Shown here piece by piece: positions 10,674 to 20,400 of a stretch of DNA of 64,000 nt. This DNA is from Rhodobacter huangdaonensis. Its GTDB lineage: Bacteria > Pseudomonadota > Alphaproteobacteria > Rhodobacterales > Rhodobacteraceae. Position 1 is the stretch's first letter. The number at the start of each line of letters is the position of its first letter. The notes below the pieces were generated by a model that saw only the letters and a program-made list of their open reading frames with translations, made no database searches and had not been told where the DNA came from. Position numbers and translations under genes: made by a program. Location: assembly GCF_004022465.1 (NCBI RefSeq), contig NZ_SAVA01000004.1, positions 310,001 to 374,000 on the forward strand. Reading direction: 5' to 3'.

Positions 10674-10765
10674 CCGGCCCCGGCGTCGCAAGGTGAGTAT
10701 TTGGGCCAAGAAAAAGCCGATGCGCCTTTTCCTTGGAAAAATACTCATCCTTCGCCGGGGCCGGG
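10674..10765. repeat. Palindromic intergenic repeat, type 1, copy A
   Basis: A long imperfect inverted repeat between the aldehyde dehydrogenase and xth genes. Outer arms are CCCGGCCCCGGCG-like; inner arms are GAGTATTTGGGCCAAG (10695-10710) and the reverse complement side CCTTGGAAAAATACTC (10731-10746). The core TTGGGCCAAGAAAAAGCCG (10701-10719) recurs exactly at 52521-52539. It may end upstream transcripts or stabilise 3' ends. Confidence 0.8.
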
Positions 10766-10822
10766 CGCCTTGCCCTTCCGGTCCGCGCGGGCGAAACTGC
10801 GCGGCCTGAGAGGAGAGCCCCC

Positions 10823-11611
10823 ATGACCTTCACCCTTGCCACCTGGAACATCAATTCGGTCCGCCTGCGCGAGGGGCTGGTCGAGAAGCTGCTGCGCGAG
10901 GAGGCGCCCGACGTGCTTTGCCTGCAGGAATGCAAGAGCCCGGTCGAGAAGATCCCGCTCGAGCGTTTCCGCGCGCTGGGCTACACCTGGATGGTGGCGC
11001 GGGGCCAGAAGGGGTACAACGGCGTCGCGATCCTGTCGAAGCTGCCGCTCGTCGAGGCGGGGGCGGGCGACTATGCCGGGCTCGGCCAGGCGCGGCACGT
11101 GGCGGCGCGGCTCGAGAATGGCGTGACGATCCACAATTTCTACGTGCCGGCGGGCGGCGACATTCCGGACCGCGCGCAGAACGAGAAATTCGGCCAGAAG
11201 CTCGATTTCCTGACCCATATGCGCGACGACTTCTTCGCCAACCGGCCCGAGAAGGCGATTTTGGTGGGCGATCTGAACATCGCCCCGCGCGAGGATGACG
11301 TCTGGAGCCACAAGGCGCTTTTGAAGATCGTCTCGCACACGCCCGTTGAGGTCGAGCATCTGGCGCAGACCCGCGACGCCGGGAACTGGGTCGACGTGAC
11401 CCGGCAGGACATTCCCGAGGGGCTGCTTTATTCGTGGTGGAGCTATCGCGCCAAGGACTGGGACGCGGCCGACAAGGGGCGCCGGCTCGATCACGTCTGG
11501 GCGACGCCCGACATCTCGAACGCGGCGCATGGCAGCCGGATCCTGCGCGCGGCGCGGGGCTGGGAACAGCCGTCCGATCACGTCCCGGTCTTCGCGACTT
11601 TCGATCTCTGA
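10823..11611 (+). CDS. xthA: Exodeoxyribonuclease III
   Basis: A 262-aa AP endonuclease and 3'-5' exonuclease of base-excision repair, in the endonuclease/exonuclease/phosphatase fold. Motifs in order are ATWNINSVRLR, CLQECKSP (metal Glu), GYNGVAILSK, LVGDLNIAPREDDVW (catalytic Asp and Asn), GRRLDHVWAT and the terminal SDHVPVFATF (catalytic His). The start at 10823 follows AGGAGAG. Single gene; the next operon starts 70 bp downstream with its own probable promoter. Confidence 0.96.
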   Translation: MTFTLATWNINSVRLREGLVEKLLREEAPDVLCLQECKSPVEKIPLERFRALGYTWMVARGQKGYNGVAILSKLPLVEAGAGDYAGLGQARHVAARLENGVTIHNFYVPAGGDIPDRAQNEKFGQKLDFLTHMRDDFFANRPEKAILVGDLNIAPREDDVWSHKALLKIVSHTPVEVEHLAQTRDAGNWVDVTRQDIPEGLLYSWWSYRAKDWDAADKGRRLDHVWATPDISNAAHGSRILRAARGWEQPSDHVPVFATFDL

Positions 11612-11624
11612 GGCGATCCGCCCC

Positions 11625-11653
11625 TTGGCGAGCGGCCCCCCGGCGCGCATATA
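11625..11653 (+). promoter_or_regulatory. Possible sigma-70-type promoter for the cnoX operon
   Basis: TTGGCG (11625-11630) and CATATA (11648-11653) separated by 17 bases, about 30 bases upstream of the cnoX ATG. Fair match to a housekeeping promoter; not proven. Confidence 0.45.
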
Positions 11654-11681
11654 GGGAACAAAAGATCTGGGAGAGGCGACC

Positions 11682-12581
11682 ATGATTGGCACCGAAGCGA
11701 AAACCACCCATTCCGAACTCGTGAAAGACGTCGACGAGACCACCTTCATGGCGGAAGTCGTCGACAAGTCGATGACCATTCCCGTCATCGTCGACTTCTG
11801 GGCGCCGTGGTGCGGCCCCTGCCGGCAGCTTGGCCCGGCGCTCGAGGCGGCGGTCGAGGCCGCCAAGGGCAAGGTCGTGATGGTCAAGGTCAACGTCGAC
11901 GAGAACCAGATGATCGCCGGCCAGATGCGGGTGCAGTCGATCCCGACCGTCTATGCCTTCTGGCAGGGGCAGCCGGTCGACGGGTTCCAGGGTGCGCTGC
12001 CGGCCTCGCAGCTGAAGACCTTCGTCGACAAGCTTGCGGCGCTTGCGGGCGATGGCGGGCTCGCGGATGCGGTCGCGGCCGCCGAGGAGATGCTGACCGA
12101 GGGCGCCGCCGTCGATGCGGCCGAGACCTTCGCCGCGATCCTCGGCGAAGACGCCGAGAATGCCGAGGCCTATGGCGGGCTGATCCGTGCCCATCTGGCG
12201 CTTGGCAATCTCGAACAGGCGGAACAGTTCCTCGCCGCGGTGCCGGCAAAGATCGCGACCGCCGCGCCGGTCGAGGCCGCGCGCGCGCAGATCGCGCTGG
12301 CGAAGCAGGCGGCGAAGGCCGGTCCGCTCGATGCGCTGAAGGCGAAGGTCGAGGCCGACCCTGCCGATCATCAGGCGCGGTTCGACTATGCCACGGCGCT
12401 GCATGCGGCGGGCGATGTCGAGGCGGCGATCGAGCAGCTGCTCGAGCTGTTCCGTCGCGACCGCGAGTGGAACGAGGGCGCCGCGAAGACGCAGCTCTTC
12501 ACCATCTTCGACGCGCTGAAGCCCACCGACCCGATCGCGGTGAAGGGGCGCCGGCGGCTTTCGTCGATGATATTTGCCTGA
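11682..12581 (+). CDS. cnoX: CnoX/YbbN-like thioredoxin-TPR co-chaperone
   Basis: A 299-aa protein joining an N-terminal thioredoxin domain (VDFWAPWCGPCRQLGP; Cys44 and Cys47) to an alpha-helical TPR-like C-terminal region (about residues 120-299, Ala/Glu-rich). Such chaperedoxins protect unfolding proteins from oxidation and pass them to GroEL or DnaK. E. coli YbbN lacks a complete CxxC; this one keeps WCGPC and so should be redox-active. It heads an operon with a LON-substrate-binding-domain protein 20 bp downstream and then a Trm112-like gene, suggesting a protein-quality role. Confidence 0.88.
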   Translation: MIGTEAKTTHSELVKDVDETTFMAEVVDKSMTIPVIVDFWAPWCGPCRQLGPALEAAVEAAKGKVVMVKVNVDENQMIAGQMRVQSIPTVYAFWQGQPVDGFQGALPASQLKTFVDKLAALAGDGGLADAVAAAEEMLTEGAAVDAAETFAAILGEDAENAEAYGGLIRAHLALGNLEQAEQFLAAVPAKIATAAPVEAARAQIALAKQAAKAGPLDALKAKVEADPADHQARFDYATALHAAGDVEAAIEQLLELFRRDREWNEGAAKTQLFTIFDALKPTDPIAVKGRRRLSSMIFA

Positions 12582-12601
12582 TCGCGCGGGCGGGCTAGCT
12601 C

Positions 12602-13246
12602 ATGCGCATGATGAAAGCCTGCGACCTGCCAGACCAGATCCCGCTGTTTCCGCTGCCGGGGGCGCTGTTGCTGCCCCGGGGGCGGTTGCCGCTTCACATC
12701 TTCGAGCCGCGCTATCTGCAGATGGTCGAGGATTGTCTGAAGACGTCGCATCGGCTGATCGGGATGATCCAGCCCTGCAAGGGGCGCGACGGGACGGCGA
12801 AGCTGAACGCGATCGGCTGTGCGGGGCGGCTGACGGGGTTCTCGGAGACCGAGGACGGGCGCTACATGATCACCCTGTCGGGGATCTCGCGGTTCCGGCT
12901 GTTGCGCGAGCAGGAGGGGTTCTGCCCCTATCTCCGCGCCGAGGTGAGCTGGACCGATTTCGGGCGCGACCTTGGCCGGGCCGAGCATGATCCGGGCTTC
13001 GACCGCGACGGCTTCCTCGGGCTGCTGGCGCGGTTCTTCCACTCGCAGGGGCTCGACACCGACTGGGAGACGCTGAAGGAGGCCGAGGACGAGCTGCTGA
13101 TCAACTCGCTCTCGATGCTGTTGCCGCTCGAACCCGAGGACAAGCAGGCCCTGCTCGAGGCGCCGAGCCTGACGACGCGGCGCGAGACGCTGGTGACGCT
13201 GCTGGAATTTCACCTGCACGGTGGCTGCGAGGAGCGCCAGCAATGA
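12602..13246 (+). CDS. LON peptidase substrate-binding (LAN) domain protein
   Basis: A 214-aa stand-alone homologue of the N-terminal substrate-recognition domain of Lon protease, with no ATPase or peptidase part. Family segments are IPLFPLPGALLLPRGRLPLHIFEPRYLQMVED and GMIQPC near the N-terminus, and GCAGRLTGFSETEDGRYMITLSGISRF. ATG codons at 12602, 12608 and 12611 could all start it. The end overlaps the next ATG. Its role is not established in the family; the neighbouring CnoX-like gene suggests handling of damaged proteins. Confidence 0.9.
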   Translation: MRMMKACDLPDQIPLFPLPGALLLPRGRLPLHIFEPRYLQMVEDCLKTSHRLIGMIQPCKGRDGTAKLNAIGCAGRLTGFSETEDGRYMITLSGISRFRLLREQEGFCPYLRAEVSWTDFGRDLGRAEHDPGFDRDGFLGLLARFFHSQGLDTDWETLKEAEDELLINSLSMLLPLEPEDKQALLEAPSLTTRRETLVTLLEFHLHGGCEERQQ

Positions 13247-13443
13247 GTGATACGCCCGGGGAAGAAGACCGCGCCGCCTTTGACCGGCGCATGCTCGAGG
13301 CGCTGGTCTGCCCGCTGACGCAGGCGCCGCTGCACTACGATGCGGCGCGGCAGGAGCTGATCTCGAAGCCCGCGCATCTGGCCTATCCGATCCGCGCGGG
13401 CATTCCGATCATGGTGCCCGACGAGGCCCGCCCGCTGGACTGA
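13243..13443 (+). CDS. Trm112 family protein
   Basis: A 66-aa protein with the Trm112/YcaR fold signature: LEALVCPLTQAPLHYD near the start and AYPIRAGIPIMVPDEARPLD at the end. In eukaryotes Trm112 activates several methyltransferases; the bacterial role is unsettled. Only one Cys of the usual zinc-type pair is visible, which is common in the bacterial short forms. It overlaps the preceding gene by four bases (ATGA), indicating coupling, and is closed by a terminator. Confidence 0.9.
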   Translation: MSDTPGEEDRAAFDRRMLEALVCPLTQAPLHYDAARQELISKPAHLAYPIRAGIPIMVPDEARPLD

Positions 13444-13469
13444 AAAGGCCGCCCCGAGGGGCGGCCTTT
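13444..13469. terminator. Bidirectional terminator between trm112-like and ubiH-like genes
   Basis: AAAGGCCGCCC and GGGCGGCCTTT form an 11-bp stem with loop CGAG; it is flanked by A residues on one side and T residues on the other, so it works in both directions between two convergent genes. Confidence 0.88.
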
Positions 13470-13473
13470 CCGT

Positions 13474-14700
13474 TCAGATCGCGCGGCCCTGCAACAGCCG
13501 TGGCAACGGGCCCGACAGCCCCGCCGCCTGCCGCATGAAGGCGCGCCGCAACGGGCCCGCGGCCTGCACGATGCCGAGGCCGAGGTCGCGCCCGGCCCGC
13601 AGGATCGGGTTGTCGTTCGAGAACAGCTTGTTCACCGTGTCCATGCCAAGCGCGAGCGAGACGGAATCGAAGCGCCGCCAGCCCTGATAGCGTTCCAGCA
13701 CATCGGGCGCGCCGATGTCCTCGCCGCGGCGCGTCGCCTCGACCACCACCTCGGCGAGCGCCGCAACGTCGCGCAGACCAAGGTTCAGCCCCTGCCCGGC
13801 GATCGGGTGCACGCCATGCGCCGCATCACCGATCAGCGCCACCCGCGGCGCGACATAGCTTTTCGCCAGCGTCAGGTTCAGCGGATAGCTGAAGCGCGGC
13901 CCGGCCAGCCGGATCTGGCCGAGGAAATCGCCGAAGCGTGGCCGCAGGATGGCGAGGAAATCCTCGTCCGAGAGCGCCGAGATCACCTTGGCATTCGCGT
14001 CCGTTTCCGACCAGACGATCGACGAGCGGTTGCCCGGCAGCGGCAGGATGGCAAGCGGCCCGTTCGGCATGAAGAACTGCTGCGCGATGCCCTGATGCGG
14101 CAGTTCATGCTCGATCGCGGCGACCAGCGCGGTCTGGCCATAGCCCCAGCCCTCGCGGGTGATGCCGGCGCGTTCGGCCACGCCCGAGCGGCGCCCGTCG
14201 GCGCCGACCAGCAGCTTCACCAGCCGCGTGCTGCCGTCCGACAGCGTCACCTTGATGCCGCCCGGCACCACCTCCTGCGCGGTGACCGCGGTCTGGGGGA
14301 GCAGGGTGATCTTCGGGTCGACCTCCATCGCGTGCAGGAAGGCGCGGTAGAGGAAGCGGTCCTCCAGCATGTAGCCGACCGGCGTCTGGTCAAGCTCGCG
14401 GCTGTCGAAATGCAGAAAGAACGGCGCGGCGCCCTCGCCCGGCCGCCCGTCCGAGGCCTTCACCTCGAGCATCGGCTGGGCGTTCGTCGCCAGCATCGGC
14501 CAGAGCCCGATGGCGGCAAGCAGCTTTTGCGAGGCAAGCGCCAGCGCATAGGCGCGGCCGTCGAAGTCATCCTCGGTGCGCGCCCGCGCGGGGGCGGCGT
14601 CGACGACGGTGACGGTCAGCCCCGATTGCGCGAGGGCGAGGGCGAGCGCGGGGCCGTTCAGCCCGCCGCCGGCGATGAGGATGTCTGAATCATGTGTCAT
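13474..14700 (-). CDS. UbiH/UbiF-family FAD-dependent ring hydroxylase
   Basis: A 408-aa flavoprotein monooxygenase, most likely hydroxylating a ring position in ubiquinone biosynthesis. It has the FAD-binding GGGLNGPALALALAQSG loop near residue 12, the mid-protein KLLVGADGRRSGVAERAG motif and the second FAD motif IGDAAHGVHPIAGQGLNLGLRD around residue 290. The start at 14700 is taken from family alignment; upstream ribosome signals are weak. Which ring carbon it modifies (UbiH, UbiF or the broader UbiL type) cannot be decided here. Divergent from the amidase gene. Confidence 0.9.
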   Translation of the reverse strand: MTHDSDILIAGGGLNGPALALALAQSGLTVTVVDAAPARARTEDDFDGRAYALALASQKLLAAIGLWPMLATNAQPMLEVKASDGRPGEGAAPFFLHFDSRELDQTPVGYMLEDRFLYRAFLHAMEVDPKITLLPQTAVTAQEVVPGGIKVTLSDGSTRLVKLLVGADGRRSGVAERAGITREGWGYGQTALVAAIEHELPHQGIAQQFFMPNGPLAILPLPGNRSSIVWSETDANAKVISALSDEDFLAILRPRFGDFLGQIRLAGPRFSYPLNLTLAKSYVAPRVALIGDAAHGVHPIAGQGLNLGLRDVAALAEVVVEATRRGEDIGAPDVLERYQGWRRFDSVSLALGMDTVNKLFSNDNPILRAGRDLGLGIVQAAGPLRRAFMRQAAGLSGPLPRLLQGRAI

Positions 14701-14726
14701 GGCGCGGAGTATGGCGCGGCGCGCGC

Positions 14727-14750
14727 GATTGTCCATGCGCGGGATTGTCC
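14727..14750. promoter_or_regulatory. Direct repeat in the ubiH-like/amidase divergent region
   Basis: GATTGTCC occurs at 14727-14734 and again at 14743-14750, a 16-base period, inside the 96-bp gap between the two divergent genes. Could be a regulator site; the match is short and may be chance. Confidence 0.25.
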
Positions 14751-14796
14751 GGGGGGCGGGCAATGGCTAGCGTGGCGCAAACGAGCGGAGGGCGCG

Positions 14797-16113
14797 ATGG
14801 ACGAACGGTTCTGGTCGGCGGCAGAGCAGGGGCGGGCGATGGCCGAGGGCCGGCTCGACCCGGTGGAGATGGCTGAGGCCTATCTCGAGGCCGCGGCGGC
14901 GGTGCCCGACGTCTATGCCCGCCTGACGCCCGAGCGCGCACGCGGCGAGGCGATGGCGGCGCGCGCCCGGCTGCGGCTTGGCCTCGGGCGCGGGCCGCTC
15001 GACGGCGTGGCGCTGAGCTGGAAGGACCTGTTCGACAGCGCGGGCACGGAAACCGAGGCGGGCTCGCGCCTGCTCGAAGGCCGGGTGCCCGAGGACGACG
15101 CCGCGGTGCTGGCGCAGGCGACGCTGGCGGGCACGGTCTGTCTTGGCAAGACGCATATGACGGAACTGGCCTTCTCGGGGCTTGGCATCAACCCGATGAC
15201 GGCGACGCCGCCGAATGCGGTGATGCCGCATCTCGCCCCGGGCGGGTCGAGCTCGGGCGCGGCGGTATCGGTGAAGCTCGGCCTTGCCGCGGCGGCGGTG
15301 GGCTCTGACACCGGCGGCTCGGTGCGGATTCCGGCCGCCTGGAACGACATCGTCGGTCTGAAGACGACGCATGGCCGGGTGTCGACGCGGGGCGTGGTGC
15401 CGCTGTGCCGGCGCTTCGACACGGTCGGGCCGCTCGCCCGCAGCGTCGAAGATTGCGCGCTGGTGCTGGCGGCGCTCGAGGGCCGCCACGCCCCCGATCT
15501 GCGCGGCGCGACGCTGGACGGCGCCCGGCTTCTGGTGCTCGAGGGTCTGCCGCTCGAGGGTGCGCGGACCGAGCCGCTGCGCGGCTTCGAGGCGGCGGTC
15601 GAGCGGCTGGGGCGCGCGGGCGCGCGGATCGAGCGGCGCGCGCTGCCGATGGTGGCGCCGGCGATGGCGCTGTCGGGGCTGCTTTTCGCGCCCGAGGCCT
15701 ATGGGCTGTGGCAGGCCGAGATCGAGGCGGCGCCCGAGAAGATGTATCCGCCGATTCTCGAGCGCTTCCGCGGCGGGGCAGGGGCGTCTGCCGCCGATTA
15801 CGTCGCGGGCTGGGCGGCGCTGGACGCATATCGCGCGCGCTGGCACGCGGCGACGGCGGGCTATGACGCGGTTTTGGTGCCCACGGCGCCGATCCTGCCG
15901 CCCGACGCGCAGCGGCTGCAGACCGACCCCGCCTATTTCGCCGCCGAGAATCTGCTCGCCCTGCGCAATACCCGCATCGGCAACATCTTCGGGCTGTGCG
16001 CGCTGACCCTGCCGAGCGGCGAGCCGATGTGCGGAATTTCGCTCATGGCCGCGCCGATGGCAGAGGAGCGCCTGTTGCGACTGGGGATTGCGGCCGAGGC
16101 AGCACTGCACTGA
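14797..16113 (+). CDS. Amidase-signature family hydrolase
   Basis: A 438-aa serine hydrolase of the amidase-signature family, which cleaves carboxamides. The Ser-cisSer-Lys triad is readable: Lys76 in LSWKDLFDSAG, the cis-Ser near 151 in GGSSSGAAVS, and the nucleophile near 175 in GSDTGGSVRIPAA. It starts at the ATG after GCGGAGGG. No gatB or gatC neighbour is seen and it does not look like GatA; the substrate is unknown. A terminator follows. Confidence 0.92.
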   Translation: MDERFWSAAEQGRAMAEGRLDPVEMAEAYLEAAAAVPDVYARLTPERARGEAMAARARLRLGLGRGPLDGVALSWKDLFDSAGTETEAGSRLLEGRVPEDDAAVLAQATLAGTVCLGKTHMTELAFSGLGINPMTATPPNAVMPHLAPGGSSSGAAVSVKLGLAAAAVGSDTGGSVRIPAAWNDIVGLKTTHGRVSTRGVVPLCRRFDTVGPLARSVEDCALVLAALEGRHAPDLRGATLDGARLLVLEGLPLEGARTEPLRGFEAAVERLGRAGARIERRALPMVAPAMALSGLLFAPEAYGLWQAEIEAAPEKMYPPILERFRGGAGASAADYVAGWAALDAYRARWHAATAGYDAVLVPTAPILPPDAQRLQTDPAYFAAENLLALRNTRIGNIFGLCALTLPSGEPMCGISLMAAPMAEERLLRLGIAAEAALH

Positions 16114-16123
16114 AAAGCCACAG

Positions 16124-16159
16124 GCACGCCCGGCAAGCCATGGTGCGGGCGTGCTTTTT
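16124..16159 (+). terminator. Rho-independent terminator of the amidase gene
   Basis: Nine base pairs (GCACGCCCG with CGGGCGTGC), a 13-base loop, then TTTTT. Confidence 0.85.
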
Positions 16160-16216
16160 CTGGACGCGGGCGCCCGGCTTCGGTAACCTGCGATCATACG
16201 GGGCGACACGACCCCG

Positions 16217-17410
16217 ATGAACGAGGCACAGATGGATTATCCCGAGCGGTTTGCGAACCTGCCCGAATACGCATTCCCGCGTTTGCGGGCGCTTCTCGAT
16301 TCGCACGCTCCCGGCGGCGAAGCGGTGGCGTTCACCATCGGGGAACCGCGCCATCCGATGCCCGCCTTCGTCGGTGAGGTTCTGGCGCAAAGCCTTGCGG
16401 AATTTGGGAAATATCCGGCAAACGACGGCACGCCCGAGCTGCTGGCGGCAATCTCCGCCTGGCTGCAGCGGCGCTTTCGCGTCGAGGTCGCGGAAAACCG
16501 GATCATGGCACTCAACGGCACGCGCGAGGGGCTGTTCAACGCCGCCCTTGCGCTGAGCCCCGAGATGAAGCGCGGCAAGACGCCCGTCGTGCTGATCCCG
16601 AACCCGTTCTATCAGGTCTATGCCGTGGCTGCGGTCGAGGTCGGCGCCGAGCCGGTCTTCGTGCCGGCGACCGAGGAGACGGGCTTTCTGCCCGATTACG
16701 CGAGCCTGCCGGCCGAGGTGCTCGACCGGGTGACGATCGCCTATCTGTGCTCGCCCGCGAACCCGCAAGGCGCGGTCGCTTCGCGCGACTATCTCGCGCA
16801 GTTGCTGCATCTGGCCGAGAAACACGATTTCCGCGTCTTCGCCGACGAATGCTATTCCGAGCTGTGGCGCGAGGCGCCGCCGCCGGGCGCACTCGAGGTC
16901 GCCGCGGCCGAGGGCATCGACCCCGAGCGGGTGGCGGTGTTCCATTCGCTGTCGAAACGCTCGAACCTGCCCGGCCTGCGCTCGGGCTTCGTCGCGAGCG
17001 GGGCCGAGAACATTCGCCATATCCGCCGTCTGCGCGCCTATGCCGGCGCGCCGCTGCCGCTGCCGATCCAGCGGGTTTCGGAACGGGTCTGGGCGGACGA
17101 GGCGCATGTGGTGGAAAACCGCGCGCTTTATGCCGAGAAATACGCCGATGCCGCCGAGATCTTCGCCGGCGTCAACAGCTTCCGGCTGCCCGATGGTGGC
17201 TTCTTCCTCTGGCTGCCGGTGCCCGATGGCGAGGAAGCGGCGCTGAAGCTGTGGCGCGAGACCGGGGTGCGGGTGCTGCCCGGCGCCTATCTCGCGCGTG
17301 AGGTGAACGGGGAAAACCCCGGCAAGGGATATATCCGGGTGGCTCTGGTCGCCCCAAGAGAAGAAACGCAGCGCGGGCTGATCCGGCTCCGCGACTGCCT
17401 GTATACGTGA
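16217..17410 (+). CDS. PLP-dependent class I/II aminotransferase (DapC-like)
   Basis: A 397-aa fold-type I aminotransferase. Visible are the substrate-side FTIGEPRHPMP, the PLP-binding region VIPNPFYQVYAVAAVEVGAE, SPANPQGAV, VFADECYSEL (Asp binding the pyridine nitrogen), the Schiff-base Lys in FHSLSKRSNLPGLRSGF and the C-terminal Arg region. The SKRSN variant is typical of proteins annotated as succinyldiaminopimelate transaminase (DapC), which would place it in lysine and cell-wall precursor synthesis; other substrates remain possible. Start is 16217, or the ATG at 16232. It is followed at 12 bp by ftsK. Confidence 0.85.
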   Translation: MNEAQMDYPERFANLPEYAFPRLRALLDSHAPGGEAVAFTIGEPRHPMPAFVGEVLAQSLAEFGKYPANDGTPELLAAISAWLQRRFRVEVAENRIMALNGTREGLFNAALALSPEMKRGKTPVVLIPNPFYQVYAVAAVEVGAEPVFVPATEETGFLPDYASLPAEVLDRVTIAYLCSPANPQGAVASRDYLAQLLHLAEKHDFRVFADECYSELWREAPPPGALEVAAAEGIDPERVAVFHSLSKRSNLPGLRSGFVASGAENIRHIRRLRAYAGAPLPLPIQRVSERVWADEAHVVENRALYAEKYADAAEIFAGVNSFRLPDGGFFLWLPVPDGEEAALKLWRETGVRVLPGAYLAREVNGENPGKGYIRVALVAPREETQRGLIRLRDCLYT

Positions 17411-17422
17411 GGACGGTAGAGC

Positions 17423-20400
17423 ATGGCATCCTATCAGGCACGGCAACGCGACCCGCTTCTGGACCAGAACACCCAGGCAGCGCTTGAACGGCGCGGCAAG
17501 GAATTGCTGGGCGGGGTTCTGGTCTTTGCGGGCGTTCTGGTGGGGATGCTGCTTGCCAGCTATTCGCCCGACGATCCGAGCTGGATGGCGGTGTCGGATG
17601 CGCCGGTGCAGAACTGGCTCGGGCGGATCGGGGCGGGGATCGCCTCGCCGCTTTACGTCATCGTCGGGCGCGGCGCCTGGCTGCTGCCGCTTGGGCTGAT
17701 CGCCTGGGGCGTGCGCCACATCCTGCACCGCGGCGAGGAACGGCTCGGCACCCGCGCCGTCTTCCTGCCGATCGGCGTGGCGCTGGCTTCGGTCTATGCC
17801 GCGCTGCTGGTGCCCGGCGCCGACTGGGGTCAGGCCTTTGGCCTTGGCGGCCATTTCGGCGACATGATCGCCGGCTCGCTGCTGGGCATGTCGCCGGTTT
17901 CGGGCTCGATCGGGCTCAAGCTGATGTCGCTGGTGCTGGCGCTGGCGACGATCGCGATGAGCGCCTTCGTGCTGGGCTTCGACCGGGCCGAGATCCAGAC
18001 CATCACCCGCTTCCTGCTGCTCGGCTCGGTGGCCGCCTATGATGCGGCGCTGAACGCCTTTGGCCGCGGCGCTGCCGCCTCGGTGCGGATGGCGCAGGGC
18101 GCGGCGCAGCAGGCGGCCGAACGGGCACGCCAGCGTCGGGCCGAGGCTGCCGAGCGTGCGGCCGATCTGGCCGCCTGGGAGGCGCAGCAGGCCGCCTGGG
18201 AGCAGAGCCAGGGCGGCTATGCCCCCGCAGCGGCGCAGCCGGCGATGAGCGCGGCGGCGAAATCCTCGCTGCTGTCGCGCATCCGCCGCGCGCCCGAACC
18301 GGATTACGCGCAGGAAGACGGGCTCCTCGAGTACGACTCCGAGCTGGTCGAACGCGGCTGGCCGGCGCCGGCCGTCGAGGCCCCCTCCGAGGACCGCATC
18401 CGCGCCCGCATCGCGCAGGCGGTGAAGACCCGCGCCGTGGCGCCGATGGTCCATGCCGAGCCCGAGGACTGGGAGGCGATGGAGCCCGCGCCGGTGGCAA
18501 TGCCCGAGCTGCGCGCGACGCCGCGCCAGGCCGAGCCGGCCCCGTATTCCGCGCCGCAGCATTACGCGCCGCAGCCGGCGCCGGCGCCCGCCACGCCCGC
18601 CTCGGTGCTGGCGGCGGTCGCGGCGCGTCTGGCCCGTGGCGCCCGCCCGGCGGCGCCGGTGCCCGCAGCGCCGGTGCGGCGCTCGGAGCCGCCGATCCAG
18701 GCCCGCCCGCGCTTCCTGCCCGGATCGGCGAGCGCGCCGGCCTCGCATCTGAACGAGCCGGTGCTGCGTGCGCCCGAACCCGTCGCGGCCGCGCCCCATG
18801 TCGTGGCCCCCGAGCTGCCGCCGATGTGGGAAACCGCCGTCGACGAGGCGCCGCTGCACGATGCGGCCCTGACCTATCCCGACGCTGCCCCGGCCTATGT
18901 CGAGCGCGCCGTGCCGCGCGAGGCGGTCGATCCCGCCGCGACCGGCTGGGAGACGCCGCGCGTCGCCCGCGAGGCGGATGATGCCGACGACTGGGCCGAG
19001 ACCGACTTCGACCGCAACGCCTTTGCCGATCTCGATGAGGAGATCCCGCAGGTTCCGGCCTCGGCGCCGCGGATCATGCTGAACCGTCAGGTGGTCCCGC
19101 CCGCGCCCGAGCGCCGGGTGATGGCACCGCCGCGCAAGGCGCATGTGCCCTCGAAGCAGGCGATCGCCGAGGCCCAGCCGAAGCTGCGCTTCGAGCCGCC
19201 GGCGCATCCGGCCTACGAGCCGCCGCCGCTGAACCTACTGACCAACCCGACGACGATCCAGCGCCACAGCCTGTCGGACGACGCGCTGGAAGAGAACGCG
19301 CGGATGCTGGAAAACGTGCTCGACGACTACGGCGTGAAGGGCGAGATCGTCTCGGTCCGCCCGGGTCCGGTGGTCACCATGTATGAACTCGAACCGGCGC
19401 CGGGGCTGAAGGCCAGCCGCGTGATCGGGCTGGCCGACGACATCGCGCGTTCGATGTCGGCGCTGTCGGCGCGCGTCTCGACGGTGCCGGGCCGCTCGGT
19501 GATCGGCATCGAACTGCCGAACGTGCACCGCGAGAAGGTCGTGCTGCGCGAGATCCTCGCGGCGCGCGATTTCGGCGACAGCAACCTGCGGCTGCCGCTC
19601 GCGCTCGGCAAGGACATCGGCGGCGAGCCGGTGATCGCCAACCTCGCCAAGATGCCCCACCTGCTCATTGCCGGCACCACCGGTTCGGGCAAGTCGGTGG
19701 CGATCAACACGATGATCCTGTCGCTTCTCTACAAGCTCTCGCCCGAGGAATGCCGGCTCATTATGATCGACCCGAAGATGCTGGAACTCAGCGTCTACGA
19801 CGGCATCCCGCATCTGCTGAGCCCGGTCGTCACCGACCCGAAGAAGGCGGTCGTGGCGCTGAAATGGGTCGTGGGCGAGATGGAGGAGCGCTATCGCCGC
19901 ATGTCGAAGATGGGCGTGCGCAACATCGAGGGCTATAACGGCCGCGTCCGCGAGGCGATGGACAAGGGCGAGATGTTCAAGCGCACCGTCCAGACCGGCT
20001 TTGACGAGGAGACCGGCGAGCCGGTCTTCGAGACCGAGGAATTCCAGCCGCAGCCCTTCCCCTACATCGTCGTCATCGTCGACGAGATGGCCGACCTGAT
20101 GATGGTCGCGGGCAAGGAGATCGAGGCCTGCATCCAGCGTCTGGCACAGATGGCGCGCGCCTCGGGCATCCACCTGATCATGGCGACGCAGCGCCCCTCG
20201 GTCGACGTCATCACCGGCACTATCAAGGCGAACTTCCCGACCCGGATCTCGTTCCAGGTGACGTCGAAGATCGACAGCCGCACGATTCTGGGCGAGCAGG
20301 GGGCGGAACAGCTCCTCGGCATGGGCGACATGCTCTACATGGGCGCGGGCTCGCGCATCACCCGCATCCACGGGCCCTTCGTTTCCGACGAGGAGGTCGA

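Noticed and set aside
16043..19207. A 1054-codon open frame antisense to the aminotransferase and ftsK genes
   Set aside because: Low-complexity Arg/His/Gly composition, no family motif, and it opposes two well-supported genes.
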